Shown: piece after piece, positions 1 to 6,509 of the stretch
Layout: each line of letters opens with the position of its first letter
Position numbering within the stretch: position 1 is the stretch's first letter
Origin: Rhodospirillales bacterium
GTDB lineage: Bacteria > Pseudomonadota > Alphaproteobacteria > Acetobacterales > Acetobacteraceae
Reading direction: 5' to 3'
Length of the DNA stretch: 10,310 nucleotides
NCBI GenBank assembly: GCA_028866445.1
Contig: JAGWIE010000028.1
Location: 1 to 10,310, forward strand
The notes under the pieces: generated by a model
The model's database searches: none
Told to the model about the DNA's origin: nothing
The model's input: only the letters and a program-made list of their open reading frames with translations
Program-made: the position numbers and the translations under genes

Positions 1-87
1 GCCAGAGAACAATCCGGTTGCCCGCAAATCCAGAAGGATTTTGCCAGCGCCTTCGGCGATGAGTTTCGCCAGCTCCAAATCGGTCAT
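1..87 (-). CDS. cysQ: 3'(2'),5'-bisphosphate nucleotidase CysQ, N-terminal fragment
   Basis: Only the first 29 codons lie in the window; the gene continues past the left edge. The visible residues, beginning MTDLELAKLIAEGAGKILLD, match the amphipathic N-terminal helix of the CysQ/inositol-monophosphatase family, whose members hydrolyse PAP to AMP and phosphate and so remove the by-product of PAPS use. The metal-binding motifs are downstream and cannot be checked. The ATG overlaps the cysNC stop in an ATGA arrangement (84-87), and an AAAGG ribosome-binding site sits about 8 bases upstream of the start (complement of 96-100). Position as last gene after cysD-cysNC fits a PAP-recycling role. The assignment rests on a short N-terminus plus context, so another phosphatase of the same superfamily remains possible. 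Confidence 0.72.
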   Translation of the reverse strand, partial: MTDLELAKLIAEGAGKILLDLRATGLFSG

Positions 88-1994
88 GGAATCAACCTTT
101 CCACAATCAAATCCGCCGCCTGTTCAGGCGTCAGCTTCGCGGTGTTGATGTGAATCTCCGCATCGTGCGGTGGCTCATAGGGGCTGTCTATGCCGGTGAA
201 GTTTTTTAACTCACCTGCGCGGGCCTTTTTATAGAGCCCCTTCACGTCGCGCCGCTCGGCATCTTCCAAGGTGGTGTCGATGAAGATTTCGATGAACTCG
301 CCCGGCGCCATCATTTTGCGCACCATCTCGCGCTCAGACCGGAACGGCGAGATGAAGGCGGTGATGACGATCAAGCCAGCATCCGTCATCAACTTCGCAA
401 CCTCACCCACGCGGCGGATATTCTCGATGCGGTCCGCATCGGTAAAGCCGAGATCCTTGTTCAGCCCATGGCGGACATTATCGCCATCCAGCAGGAAAGT
501 GTGGCGGTTCATCCGCACCAGCTTCTTCTCCACCAGATTGGCGATGGTGGATTTGCCAGCACCGGAAAGCCCCGTGAACCACAGCACGGCGGGCTTCTGG
601 TTCTTCAAACCCGCATGAACCTCGCGCGACACATCCAGCGCCTGCCAATGCACATTTTGCGAGCGGCGCAGCGAGAAGCTGAGCATCCCCGCCCCCACAG
701 TGGCGTTGGTCATCTTGTCGATGATGATGAACCCGCCCAGCGCATGGCTCTTTTCATATGGCTCAAAGGGGATCGGCCGATCCGTCGTGATGTTGGCAAC
801 GCCGATGGCATTCAGCTCCAGCGTCTTCGCCGCCGCATGTTCCAGCGTGTTCACGTTGATCTGATATTTCGGCGCATGGATGGATGCAGAAACCGTTTGC
901 GTGCCGAGCTTGATCCAGTACGCACGGCCAGGGGTCATCGCCTCATCGGCCATCCAGACGATGGTGGCTTCGAACTGGTCCGCCACCTGCACCGGCGCAT
1001 CCGCCGGGGTGATGACATCACCGCGTGAGCAGTCGATTTCATCAGCGAAGCACAAAGTGATGGATTGCCCGGCCACGGCTTGGTGCAGGTCTCCATCCAA
1101 CGAGACGATACGCGTGACCTTGGAGGCTTTGCCCGAGGGCAACACCCGGATTTCATCACCCGGCTTCACCACGCCGCTGGAAATTTGCCCTGCAAAACCA
1201 CGAAAGTCGAGATTCGGGCGGTTCACCCATTGCACCGGCAAACGGAAGGGCTTGGCCTGGTCAGCGGTTACGTCCAGCTCCACGTTTTCCAGAAACTCCA
1301 CCAAAGGCACGCCATCATACCATGGCGTGTTCAGCGAATGTGAGGTGATGTTGTCGCCCGCATAGCCGGAGATCGGCATGGGAGTGAAATGCGCGATGCC
1401 GATGCCGGCCGCGAACTGGCGGTACTCCGCCACGATGGAGTCGTATTTATCCTGGTCGTAGCCAATCAGATCCATCTTGTTCACCGCCAGCACGATGTGG
1501 CGGATGCCGATGAGATGGGCGAGGTAGGAGTGCCGGCGCGTCTGCGTGAGCACGCCTTTGCGCGCATCAATGAGAATCACCGCGAGGTCTGCCGTAGAAG
1601 CGCCGGTGACCATGTTGCGGGTGTATTGCTCATGGCCAGGTGTGTCCGCCACGATGAATTTGCGGCGCTCAGTGGCGAAGAAACGATACGCCACGTCGAT
1701 GGTGATACCCTGCTCGCGCTCGGCGGCGAGGCCATCCACCAGCAGCGCGAAATCGATATTCTGCCCCTGCGTGCCAACCTTCTTGGAATCGGCTTCCAGT
1801 GCGGCAAGCTGATCCTCGAAGATCATCTTGGAATCATACAGCAGCCGGCCGATGAGGGTGGACTTACCGTCATCCACCGAGCCGCAGGTGATGAAGCGCA
1901 GCAGCGATTTGTGCTGGTGTTTGAGCAGATAGGCGTCGATATCCTGCGCAATCAGCGCATCGGCCTTGTAGGAGCTTTCCTGGGTCTCGCTCAT
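84..1994 (-). CDS. cysNC: Bifunctional sulfate adenylyltransferase subunit 1 / adenylylsulfate kinase (CysN-CysC fusion)
   Basis: A 636-residue fusion. The N-terminal part is the CysN GTPase, which couples GTP hydrolysis to APS synthesis by CysD. It shows the P-loop GSVDDGKST (38-46), switch motif GITID (96-100), DTPGH (117-121) and NKMD (172-175), followed by EF-Tu-like beta-barrel domains to about residue 440. The C-terminal part, from about residue 465, is APS kinase (CysC), which makes PAPS. It has the P-loop GLSGAGKS (475-482), DGDNVRHGLN (503-512), FISPFRSERE (547-556) and the KGLYKKARAGE stretch (585-595). All key motifs are intact. Such fusions are established in alphaproteobacteria, where the rhizobial copy is NodQ. 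The start overlaps the cysD stop by one base (TGATG), and a strong AGGAGG lies 10 bases upstream, inside cysD. The gene ends in an ATGA overlap with cysQ. The housekeeping sulfate-assimilation role is inferred from the operon; no nod genes are present. Confidence 0.97.
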   Translation of the reverse strand: MSETQESSYKADALIAQDIDAYLLKHQHKSLLRFITCGSVDDGKSTLIGRLLYDSKMIFEDQLAALEADSKKVGTQGQNIDFALLVDGLAAEREQGITIDVAYRFFATERRKFIVADTPGHEQYTRNMVTGASTADLAVILIDARKGVLTQTRRHSYLAHLIGIRHIVLAVNKMDLIGYDQDKYDSIVAEYRQFAAGIGIAHFTPMPISGYAGDNITSHSLNTPWYDGVPLVEFLENVELDVTADQAKPFRLPVQWVNRPNLDFRGFAGQISSGVVKPGDEIRVLPSGKASKVTRIVSLDGDLHQAVAGQSITLCFADEIDCSRGDVITPADAPVQVADQFEATIVWMADEAMTPGRAYWIKLGTQTVSASIHAPKYQINVNTLEHAAAKTLELNAIGVANITTDRPIPFEPYEKSHALGGFIIIDKMTNATVGAGMLSFSLRRSQNVHWQALDVSREVHAGLKNQKPAVLWFTGLSGAGKSTIANLVEKKLVRMNRHTFLLDGDNVRHGLNKDLGFTDADRIENIRRVGEVAKLMTDAGLIVITAFISPFRSEREMVRKMMAPGEFIEIFIDTTLEDAERRDVKGLYKKARAGELKNFTGIDSPYEPPHDAEIHINTAKLTPEQAADLIVERLIP

Positions 1995-2914
1995 CAGAAA
2001 TATCCCTCCTGCTTCTTCTTTTCCATGCTGGCGCCGCCTGCATCCTTATCGATCACCCGGCCCTGGCGCTCGGAAGTGGTGGTGAGCAAGGTTTCCTGGA
2101 TCACCTCGGTGATAGAATGCGCGTTGCTCTCCACCGCACCTGACAGCGGGTAGCAGCCCAGCGTGCGGAAACGCACGGATTTTTGCACCGGCACCTCGCC
2201 GGGGTTGAAGCGGAAACGCTCGTCATCCACCATAATCAGCAGCCCGTCCCGCTCCACCACCGGCCGCTCCGCCGCGAAATATAAAGGCACGATGGGGATG
2301 TTTTCAAGATGGATGTATTGCCAGATATCGAGCTCGGTCCAGTTGGAAATAGGGAATACACGAATGCTCTCGCCTTTGTTTTTGCGCGCATTGTAAAGGT
2401 TCCACAGCTCCGGGCGCTGGCTTTTCGGGTCCCAGCGATGGTTGGCTGAACGGAAGGAGAAGATGCGCTCTTTCGCGCGGCTTTTTTCTTCATCACGCCG
2501 CGCGCCACCAAAGGCCGCATCGAACCCATAAAGGTCAAGCGCCTGCTTTAGCCCTTCGGTCTTCCACATATCAGTATGCAGCGGGCCGTGGTCGAACGGA
2601 TTGATGTTTTTTTCCTTGGCTTCAGGGTTTTGATAAACCAGCAATTCCATGCCGCTCTCGCGCGCCATACGGTCGCGCAGCTCATACATGGCTTTGAACT
2701 TCCAGGTCGTGTCCACATGCAGCAGCGGAAAGGGCGGCGGGGCGGGGTAGAACGCCTTGCGCGCCAGATGCAGCATCACCGCTGAATCTTTACCTACGGA
2801 ATAGAGCATCACCGGCTTCTCGGTTTCCGCCACCACTTCACGCATGATGTGGATCGATTCAGCCTCCAGACGCTGCAAATGCGTCAAGCTTATCTTCGCG
2901 TCCACGGCTTGCAT
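1994..2914 (-). CDS. cysD: Sulfate adenylyltransferase subunit 2 (CysD)
   Basis: The catalytic subunit of ATP sulfurylase, forming APS and pyrophosphate from ATP and sulfate with CysN. With the chosen start it has 306 residues, close to E. coli CysD (about 302). It belongs to the PP-loop ATPase/PAPS-reductase superfamily: the pyrophosphate-binding loop SVGKDS is at residues 39-44, the conserved GGARRDEEKSRAKER at 136-150, and FRTLGCYPLSGAVES at 249-263. The ending GYF is typical. The frame stays open upstream to an ATG at 3055, but that extension has no family similarity and crosses the control region. The ATG at 2914 places the conserved SLTHLQRLEAESIHI near the N-terminus and has purine-rich GGAGACAGG upstream. 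The ATG at 2929 (five residues longer) is a possible alternative. First gene of cysD-cysNC-cysQ. Confidence 0.96.
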   Translation of the reverse strand: MQAVDAKISLTHLQRLEAESIHIMREVVAETEKPVMLYSVGKDSAVMLHLARKAFYPAPPPFPLLHVDTTWKFKAMYELRDRMARESGMELLVYQNPEAKEKNINPFDHGPLHTDMWKTEGLKQALDLYGFDAAFGGARRDEEKSRAKERIFSFRSANHRWDPKSQRPELWNLYNARKNKGESIRVFPISNWTELDIWQYIHLENIPIVPLYFAAERPVVERDGLLIMVDDERFRFNPGEVPVQKSVRFRTLGCYPLSGAVESNAHSITEVIQETLLTTTSERQGRVIDKDAGGASMEKKKQEGYF

Positions 2915-2938
2915 CCAACCTGTCTCCATCTCAAACTG

Positions 2939-2959
2939 CGCATGTACTTGGCACGTGCG
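2939..2959. repeat. Imperfect 21-bp dyad / hairpin in the cysD leader
   Basis: Two 9-base arms, CGCATGTAC (2939-2947) and GCACGTGCG (2951-2959), flank a 3-base centre. Read as cysD-sense RNA, the arms are CGCACGUGC and GUACAUGCG with loop CAA, giving seven Watson-Crick pairs, one G-U wobble and one C-A mismatch. The right arm contains the 8-bp palindrome GCACGTGC (2951-2958). The structure ends about 25 bases before the chosen cysD start. It could be a protein-binding operator or an RNA hairpin in the 5' leader; the sequence does not decide between them. Confidence 0.4.
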
Positions 2960-3053
2960 ATAGCTGCATACAAATGCGAAAATCCTCATGTAAGTCCGGC
3001 TGCTATGGGACAAAAATTTTACCCCTGGAGCAGGCGGCGGGGCATAATCACCC

Positions 3054-3090
3054 ATATCCTATAAAACCTATCGGATATTTATACTTATAT
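3054..3090. promoter_or_regulatory. AT-rich core of the divergent cysD / SDR control region with nested inverted repeats
   Basis: This 37-base stretch contains only 8 G or C, in sharp contrast to the GC-rich surroundings. It holds two overlapping inverted repeats: ATATCC (3054-3059) with GGATAT (3073-3078), and TATAAA (3060-3065) with TTTATA (3078-3083). CCTAT is also repeated directly (3058-3062 and 3067-3071). A TATACT hexamer (3080-3085) resembles a -10 box for the plus-strand gene, but no good -35 box stands 17 bases upstream. The location between divergent genes, one of them a sulfate-assimilation operon, suits promoters and a regulator site. The regulator is unknown, and exact promoter elements are not assigned. 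Confidence 0.45.
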
Positions 3091-3166
3091 CTTGCGCCGA
3101 GTGAGCCGCCAGGCTTGGGTTTTTGGGCGGTCTCGTCTATCCCCAGAGTATGCAGGAGAAAGTGAG

Positions 3167-3937
3167 ATGAAGGGCGCCCTTGTTACTGGCGGCGGCAGGC
3201 GGCTGGGGGCGGTGATTGCCCGGCATCTGGGTGCCCAGGGTTGGCACGTATTCGCGCATCACCACGAATCTGGCGATGGCGCGCGCCAGGTGGCGGAGGA
3301 GATTATCGCTGCCGGCGGAAAGGCTACGCCCGTGCAGGCCGACCTTGGCGATACCAGGGCCGTGACGCGGCTGCATGAGGAATGCGAGGCGATCTGCCCG
3401 TTGGGGCTGTTGGTGAACAACGCCTCCAGCTTTGCGTATGACACGGCCGAGAGCGTTACCGCCGAAGCGTTGGAAGCGCAGATGCGGGTGAATTTATTCG
3501 CCCCCGTGCTGCTGACGCAGAAACTGCATGCATCGCTTGCCGCGCGCGGGGCGCAGGGGCTGGCGATTAGCATTGTGGACAACAAGGTGTTCGGGCTGAA
3601 CCCGGATTATTTCTCCTACACCCTCACCAAAGTGGCATTGCAGGGTATGATCCAGATGCAGGCGATGGCCTTGGCACCCACCTTGCGGGTGGCCGGAATC
3701 GCACCAGGCATCACCCTCATCAGCGGTTTGCAGACAGAAGAGGCGTTCGAGCGCAGCCGCCGCAACAACCCCATGGGCATGGGCTGCACGCCGGAACAGA
3801 TTTTGAATGCGGTGGATTTTATCCTGGCGAGCTCGGCCTATCATGGGCAGACAATGGTGATCGATGGCGGGCAGGTGCTGCAACGCCGCCCGCGCGATGT
3901 GGTGTTCCTGGAAAAGCCCGCGCCACCGCCGGGGTAA
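3167..3937 (+). CDS. Short-chain dehydrogenase, pteridine reductase (FolM/PTR1)-like
   Basis: A 256-residue classical SDR with a Rossmann fold. The nucleotide-binding motif TGGGRRLG (7-14) is the TGxxxRxG form seen in FolM and pteridine reductase PTR1, which use NADPH. NNAS is at 84-87. Asp138 stands where most SDRs carry the catalytic Ser, and it is followed by Tyr151 and Lys155. The 13-residue Asp-Tyr and 4-residue Tyr-Lys spacings are the same as in the PTR1 Asp/Tyr/Lys triad. The likely reaction is NADPH reduction of a dihydropterin (dihydromonapterin or dihydrofolate), but the substrate is inferred. The ATG at 3167 is chosen because AGGAG lies 8 bases upstream (3154-3158) and the protein begins directly with the first beta strand; an in-frame ATG at 3092 would add 25 unrelated residues. 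Divergent from cysD and first of three plus-strand genes. A generic SDR role remains possible. Confidence 0.85.
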   Translation: MKGALVTGGGRRLGAVIARHLGAQGWHVFAHHHESGDGARQVAEEIIAAGGKATPVQADLGDTRAVTRLHEECEAICPLGLLVNNASSFAYDTAESVTAEALEAQMRVNLFAPVLLTQKLHASLAARGAQGLAISIVDNKVFGLNPDYFSYTLTKVALQGMIQMQAMALAPTLRVAGIAPGITLISGLQTEEAFERSRRNNPMGMGCTPEQILNAVDFILASSAYHGQTMVIDGGQVLQRRPRDVVFLEKPAPPPG

Positions 3938-3990
3938 GCCAGCGTTGCGGGCGCGGTGTTTCACGGCTAATCAGGCCGGGTCAGTGTCTC

Positions 3991-3995
3991 AAGGG
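3991..3995 (+). promoter_or_regulatory. Ribosome-binding site AAGGG deciding a TTG start
   Basis: AAGGG lies 9 bases upstream of the TTG at 4005, which begins a compact lipoprotein signal peptide. The in-frame GTG at 3984 has only a weak CAGG upstream. No ATG lies at a sensible place in this frame: the nearest, at 3864, is deep inside the preceding gene. Confidence 0.45.
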
Positions 3996-4004
3996 TTATT
4001 CAGC

Positions 4005-5258
4005 TTGCAGAACCGCCTTTATCGCCTCAGCGCCCTCGCCTCAGTTATTTTGTTAACCGGCTGCGGAACCGCCAATACCATCGGCAACCAGCTTTTCGGG
4101 TTGAACAGCGGCAGCGCCCCCTCCGGTGCCGCCTCCTCCGTGTTTGGCTACGCGGTGGCGGATGAACCGCAGGCCGCATTGGTCGGGCGGGATGTTCTGA
4201 ACAATGGCGGCAACGCAGTGGATGCGGCGGCGGCGGAAGGCTTTGCCCAGGCTGTTACACTGCCCTCGCGCGGCGGGCTTGGCGGCGGCGGGGCCTGCCT
4301 GATTAAAATGCCCGATGCCAACGGCAAGATGCAACCGCCGGTGATGCTGAGCTTCCCCGCCGGGGCACCGGCAGGAAATGCCGGGGACCGCCCGGCGGCG
4401 GTGCCGTTGCTGGCGCGCGGGTTACTGGCCATGCAGGCGCGTTACGGCCAGTTGCCGCAATCAGCGGTGATTATACCCGCTGAACGTCTTGCCGGTGGAG
4501 CGCAGGTATCGCAGGCGCTGGAAGCTGATCTTGGCGTGGTGGGCAATGCTCTGCTGGCGGACCCGCAAGCCGCCGCCATTTTTGCGCCCGGCGGGCAAAT
4601 GCTGGCAGAGGGTGCAACATTCCAGCAGCCCGACCTTGCCACCACACTGGAAAACCTGCGCGTGAACGGGGTGAACGGGCTTTATGCCGGAGCCAATGCC
4701 GCGCAATTCGCAAATGCCGCCGATGAAGCGGGCGGCGGGCTCACCGCGCAAGATTTGCTGAACGCCGTACCACAATACGGCACGCCGGATATCTCCAGCC
4801 AGAACGGCTACGCTGTGGCCAGCCTTCCCGAGACTGCCAGCCAAAGCGCGGCGTTGCCTGCCTCTGCCAGCTTCATGGCGCTGGATAATAAGGGCGGCGC
4901 GGTGATCTGCGTCACCTCGATGAACAATCTGTTCGGCACCGGGCGCGTGGCCCCTGGCACTGGCGTGCTGCTGGCGGCCTCCCCGCGCACCAGCCCGACG
5001 CCGGACCTCGCCGCTGCCATGGCCTATACCACAGGAGGCTACGCTTTCCGCGCCGCCGCCGCCGGCACCGGCCAGAATGAAGCTGCCGACGCAGCCCGAA
5101 TCGGCCTTGCCAATGCGCTTGCCGGGCAGAACCAGCCGGTTCCAGAGCCGGGCCGGGCGAATGTTATCTCCTGCCCCGGCACTGTGCCGGGCGGCGAGGC
5201 AAGCTGCCGCGCCAGCGCCGCACCGGGTGGCAATGGCCTCGCCATCGGCGGGCGGTAA
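4005..5258 (+). CDS. Degenerate gamma-glutamyltransferase-fold lipoprotein, probably not a canonical GGT
   Basis: From the TTG start the protein has 417 residues, against roughly 540-580 for usual gamma-glutamyltransferases. Residues 1-20 form a lipoprotein signal peptide (basic n-region, hydrophobic stretch, lipobox LTGC with Cys20); Gly21 predicts the outer membrane. GGT relationship shows in NGGNAVDAAAA (67-77), GGLGGGGACLI (90-100), MALDNKGGAV (291-300), NNLFGTG (307-313) and PGTGVLL (317-323). Catalytic features are largely lost. The RExAP glutamate-binding motif reads PAGAP, the nucleophilic Thr before the VVD-like strand is Ser287, and the NN-x-M-D-D-F segment is deleted between LL323 and SPT332. 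The later GSPGGS-type loop reads GTGQNE. Only the Asn of the TxN position (Asn307) survives. A tail with Cys390 and Cys401 could form a disulfide. It may be a non-enzymatic or altered-function paralogue. GTG at 3984 is an alternative start. It lies 67 bp after the SDR and 9 bp before the aminotransferase. Confidence 0.8.
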   Translation: MQNRLYRLSALASVILLTGCGTANTIGNQLFGLNSGSAPSGAASSVFGYAVADEPQAALVGRDVLNNGGNAVDAAAAEGFAQAVTLPSRGGLGGGGACLIKMPDANGKMQPPVMLSFPAGAPAGNAGDRPAAVPLLARGLLAMQARYGQLPQSAVIIPAERLAGGAQVSQALEADLGVVGNALLADPQAAAIFAPGGQMLAEGATFQQPDLATTLENLRVNGVNGLYAGANAAQFANAADEAGGGLTAQDLLNAVPQYGTPDISSQNGYAVASLPETASQSAALPASASFMALDNKGGAVICVTSMNNLFGTGRVAPGTGVLLAASPRTSPTPDLAAAMAYTTGGYAFRAAAAGTGQNEAADAARIGLANALAGQNQPVPEPGRANVISCPGTVPGGEASCRASAAPGGNGLAIGGR

Positions 5259-5267
5259 AACCCGGCC

Positions 5268-6422
5268 ATGAAAATCGGCGCCGGGCGGGTGGTGCCGCCG
5301 TTCCGGGTGATGGATGTGGCCCGGGCGGCAAATGAGCGGGCCGCCAGCCTGCCGCCCGGCGCGCCGAAAATATTGCGCATGGAGGTGGGCCAGCCGGGCA
5401 CAGGCCTGCCACACGGCGCGAGACTTGCCGTGCAGGCAGCGCTGCAAAGCGGGGACGCGCTGGGCTATACCGAGGCGCTGGGCCGGCCTTCCTTACGCGC
5501 GCGCATCGCCCGGCACATGCAGGACTGGTATGGCGTGGAGCTGCCCGCCACACGCATCGCCGTGACCCTTGGGGCCTCCGGCGCGTTTTCCCTGGCGTTT
5601 CTCGCGAGCTTCGACCAGGGCGACCAGGTGGCTCTGGCTGCACCCTATTACCCGCCTTATGTGAACACGCTCACTGCCCTTGGCATGCGCCCGGTGGTGC
5701 TGCCCTGCGGCATTGAAACAGGGTTTCAGCCAACAATTGAAATGCTGGACGCCCTGCCGGAAAAACCCCAGGGGTTGATCCTCGCCAGCCCGGCCAACCC
5801 CACGGGCTCCATGCTGGCCCCGGCTGAGCTGGAAGCGCTGTGCCGGTATTGCGACGATAACGGCATAAGGCTGATTTCCGACGAAATTTACCACGGCCTC
5901 ACCTATGGCAAGCCTCAGGCTTCGGCGGCGCAATTCTCCAAAACCGCATTGGTGGTGAACTCTTTTTCCAAATATTTTTCCATGACCGGCTGGCGGGTGG
6001 GCTGGATGGTGCTGCCGGAGGACTTGGTGCGGGTGACCGAACGGCTGGCACAGAACATGTTTATATGCCCGCCGCATATTGCGCAGATAGCGGCGGAAGC
6101 CGCTTTCACCTGCGGGGAAGAGCTGGAGGCCAACCGCGCCACCTACCAGCAAGCGCGGGGCGTGCTGATGGCGGGATTGGCGGCAGCAGGCTATGCCAGC
6201 TTTGCGCCGCCGGATGGCGCTTTCTACATCTACGCAGATATTTCAGGCCGTGCGGTGGACAGTGCTGCCTTCTGCGACCAGCTTCTCGCCAGCCATAACA
6301 TCGCCGCCACGCCGGGGCTGGATTTTGACGCGGCGCGCGGCGGCGGCTTTGTGCGATTCAGCTATTGCACTTCCCTGGCCGACATTGAAGACGCGGTGGC
6401 GCGGCTTAGACAACCAGGTTGA
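5268..6422 (+). CDS. Class I/II PLP-dependent aminotransferase
   Basis: A 384-residue fold-type I aminotransferase of the AspC/alanine-aminotransferase-like superfamily, cytosolic, moving an amino group between an amino acid and a 2-oxo acid. Visible motifs: HMEVGQPG-like MEVGQPG (38-44), ANPTG with the cofactor-contacting Asn177 (176-180), DEIYHGL with Asp205 and Tyr208, SFSKYFSMTGWRVGW with the Schiff-base Lys235, and FVRFSYC with the substrate-carboxylate Arg363. All catalytic residues appear intact and the length is normal. The substrate cannot be told from sequence, so no symbol is given. The ATG is 9 bp after the lipoprotein stop with only a weak GGCGG upstream, so coupling to that gene is likely. 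It may share a transcript with the pteridine-reductase-like gene, but no pathway linking the three is obvious. It is followed by 87 bp before etfB in which no convincing terminator is seen. Confidence 0.93.
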   Translation: MKIGAGRVVPPFRVMDVARAANERAASLPPGAPKILRMEVGQPGTGLPHGARLAVQAALQSGDALGYTEALGRPSLRARIARHMQDWYGVELPATRIAVTLGASGAFSLAFLASFDQGDQVALAAPYYPPYVNTLTALGMRPVVLPCGIETGFQPTIEMLDALPEKPQGLILASPANPTGSMLAPAELEALCRYCDDNGIRLISDEIYHGLTYGKPQASAAQFSKTALVVNSFSKYFSMTGWRVGWMVLPEDLVRVTERLAQNMFICPPHIAQIAAEAAFTCGEELEANRATYQQARGVLMAGLAAAGYASFAPPDGAFYIYADISGRAVDSAAFCDQLLASHNIAATPGLDFDAARGGGFVRFSYCTSLADIEDAVARLRQPG

Positions 6423-6509
6423 GTTTGGGGCGCGGGGGCTTTCCAGGGCTGAAAACATGCCATATCAAGGTTCACCCCCTAAGCTGGGGAATTTCAGAGG
6501 TATGCTACG

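Noticed and set aside
84..1994. CysNC as a nodulation-type NodQ
   Set aside because: NodQ and housekeeping CysNC cannot be told apart by motifs, but no nod genes or symbiosis features are present and the gene sits between cysD and cysQ.
1389..2153. Long plus-strand open frame (254 codons) opposite cysNC and cysD
   Set aside because: It is antisense to two fully conserved genes, matches no family I recognise, and has the His/Arg-rich composition typical of a shadow frame in GC-rich DNA.
3022..3042. CCCC/GGGG pair followed on the cysD strand by TAAAATTTTT, resembling an attenuator or terminator
   Set aside because: Only 4 bp of stem around a 13-base loop with a broken T-run; too weak to call.
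2915..3055. 47-residue N-terminal extension of CysD from an ATG at 3055
   Set aside because: The extra residues have no counterpart in CysD proteins and cross the AT-rich control region; ATG 2914 gives the normal family length.
4461..5447. 328-codon minus-strand open frame opposite the GGT-like gene and the start of the aminotransferase
   Set aside because: Low-complexity Ala/Gly/His/Arg-rich translation with no motif. The plus strand carries the recognisable GGT and aminotransferase motifs, so this is a shadow frame.
6476..6489. CCCC/GGGG inverted repeat just before etfB as a possible terminator or operator
   Set aside because: A 4-bp stem with no T-run, too short to distinguish from chance in GC-rich DNA.
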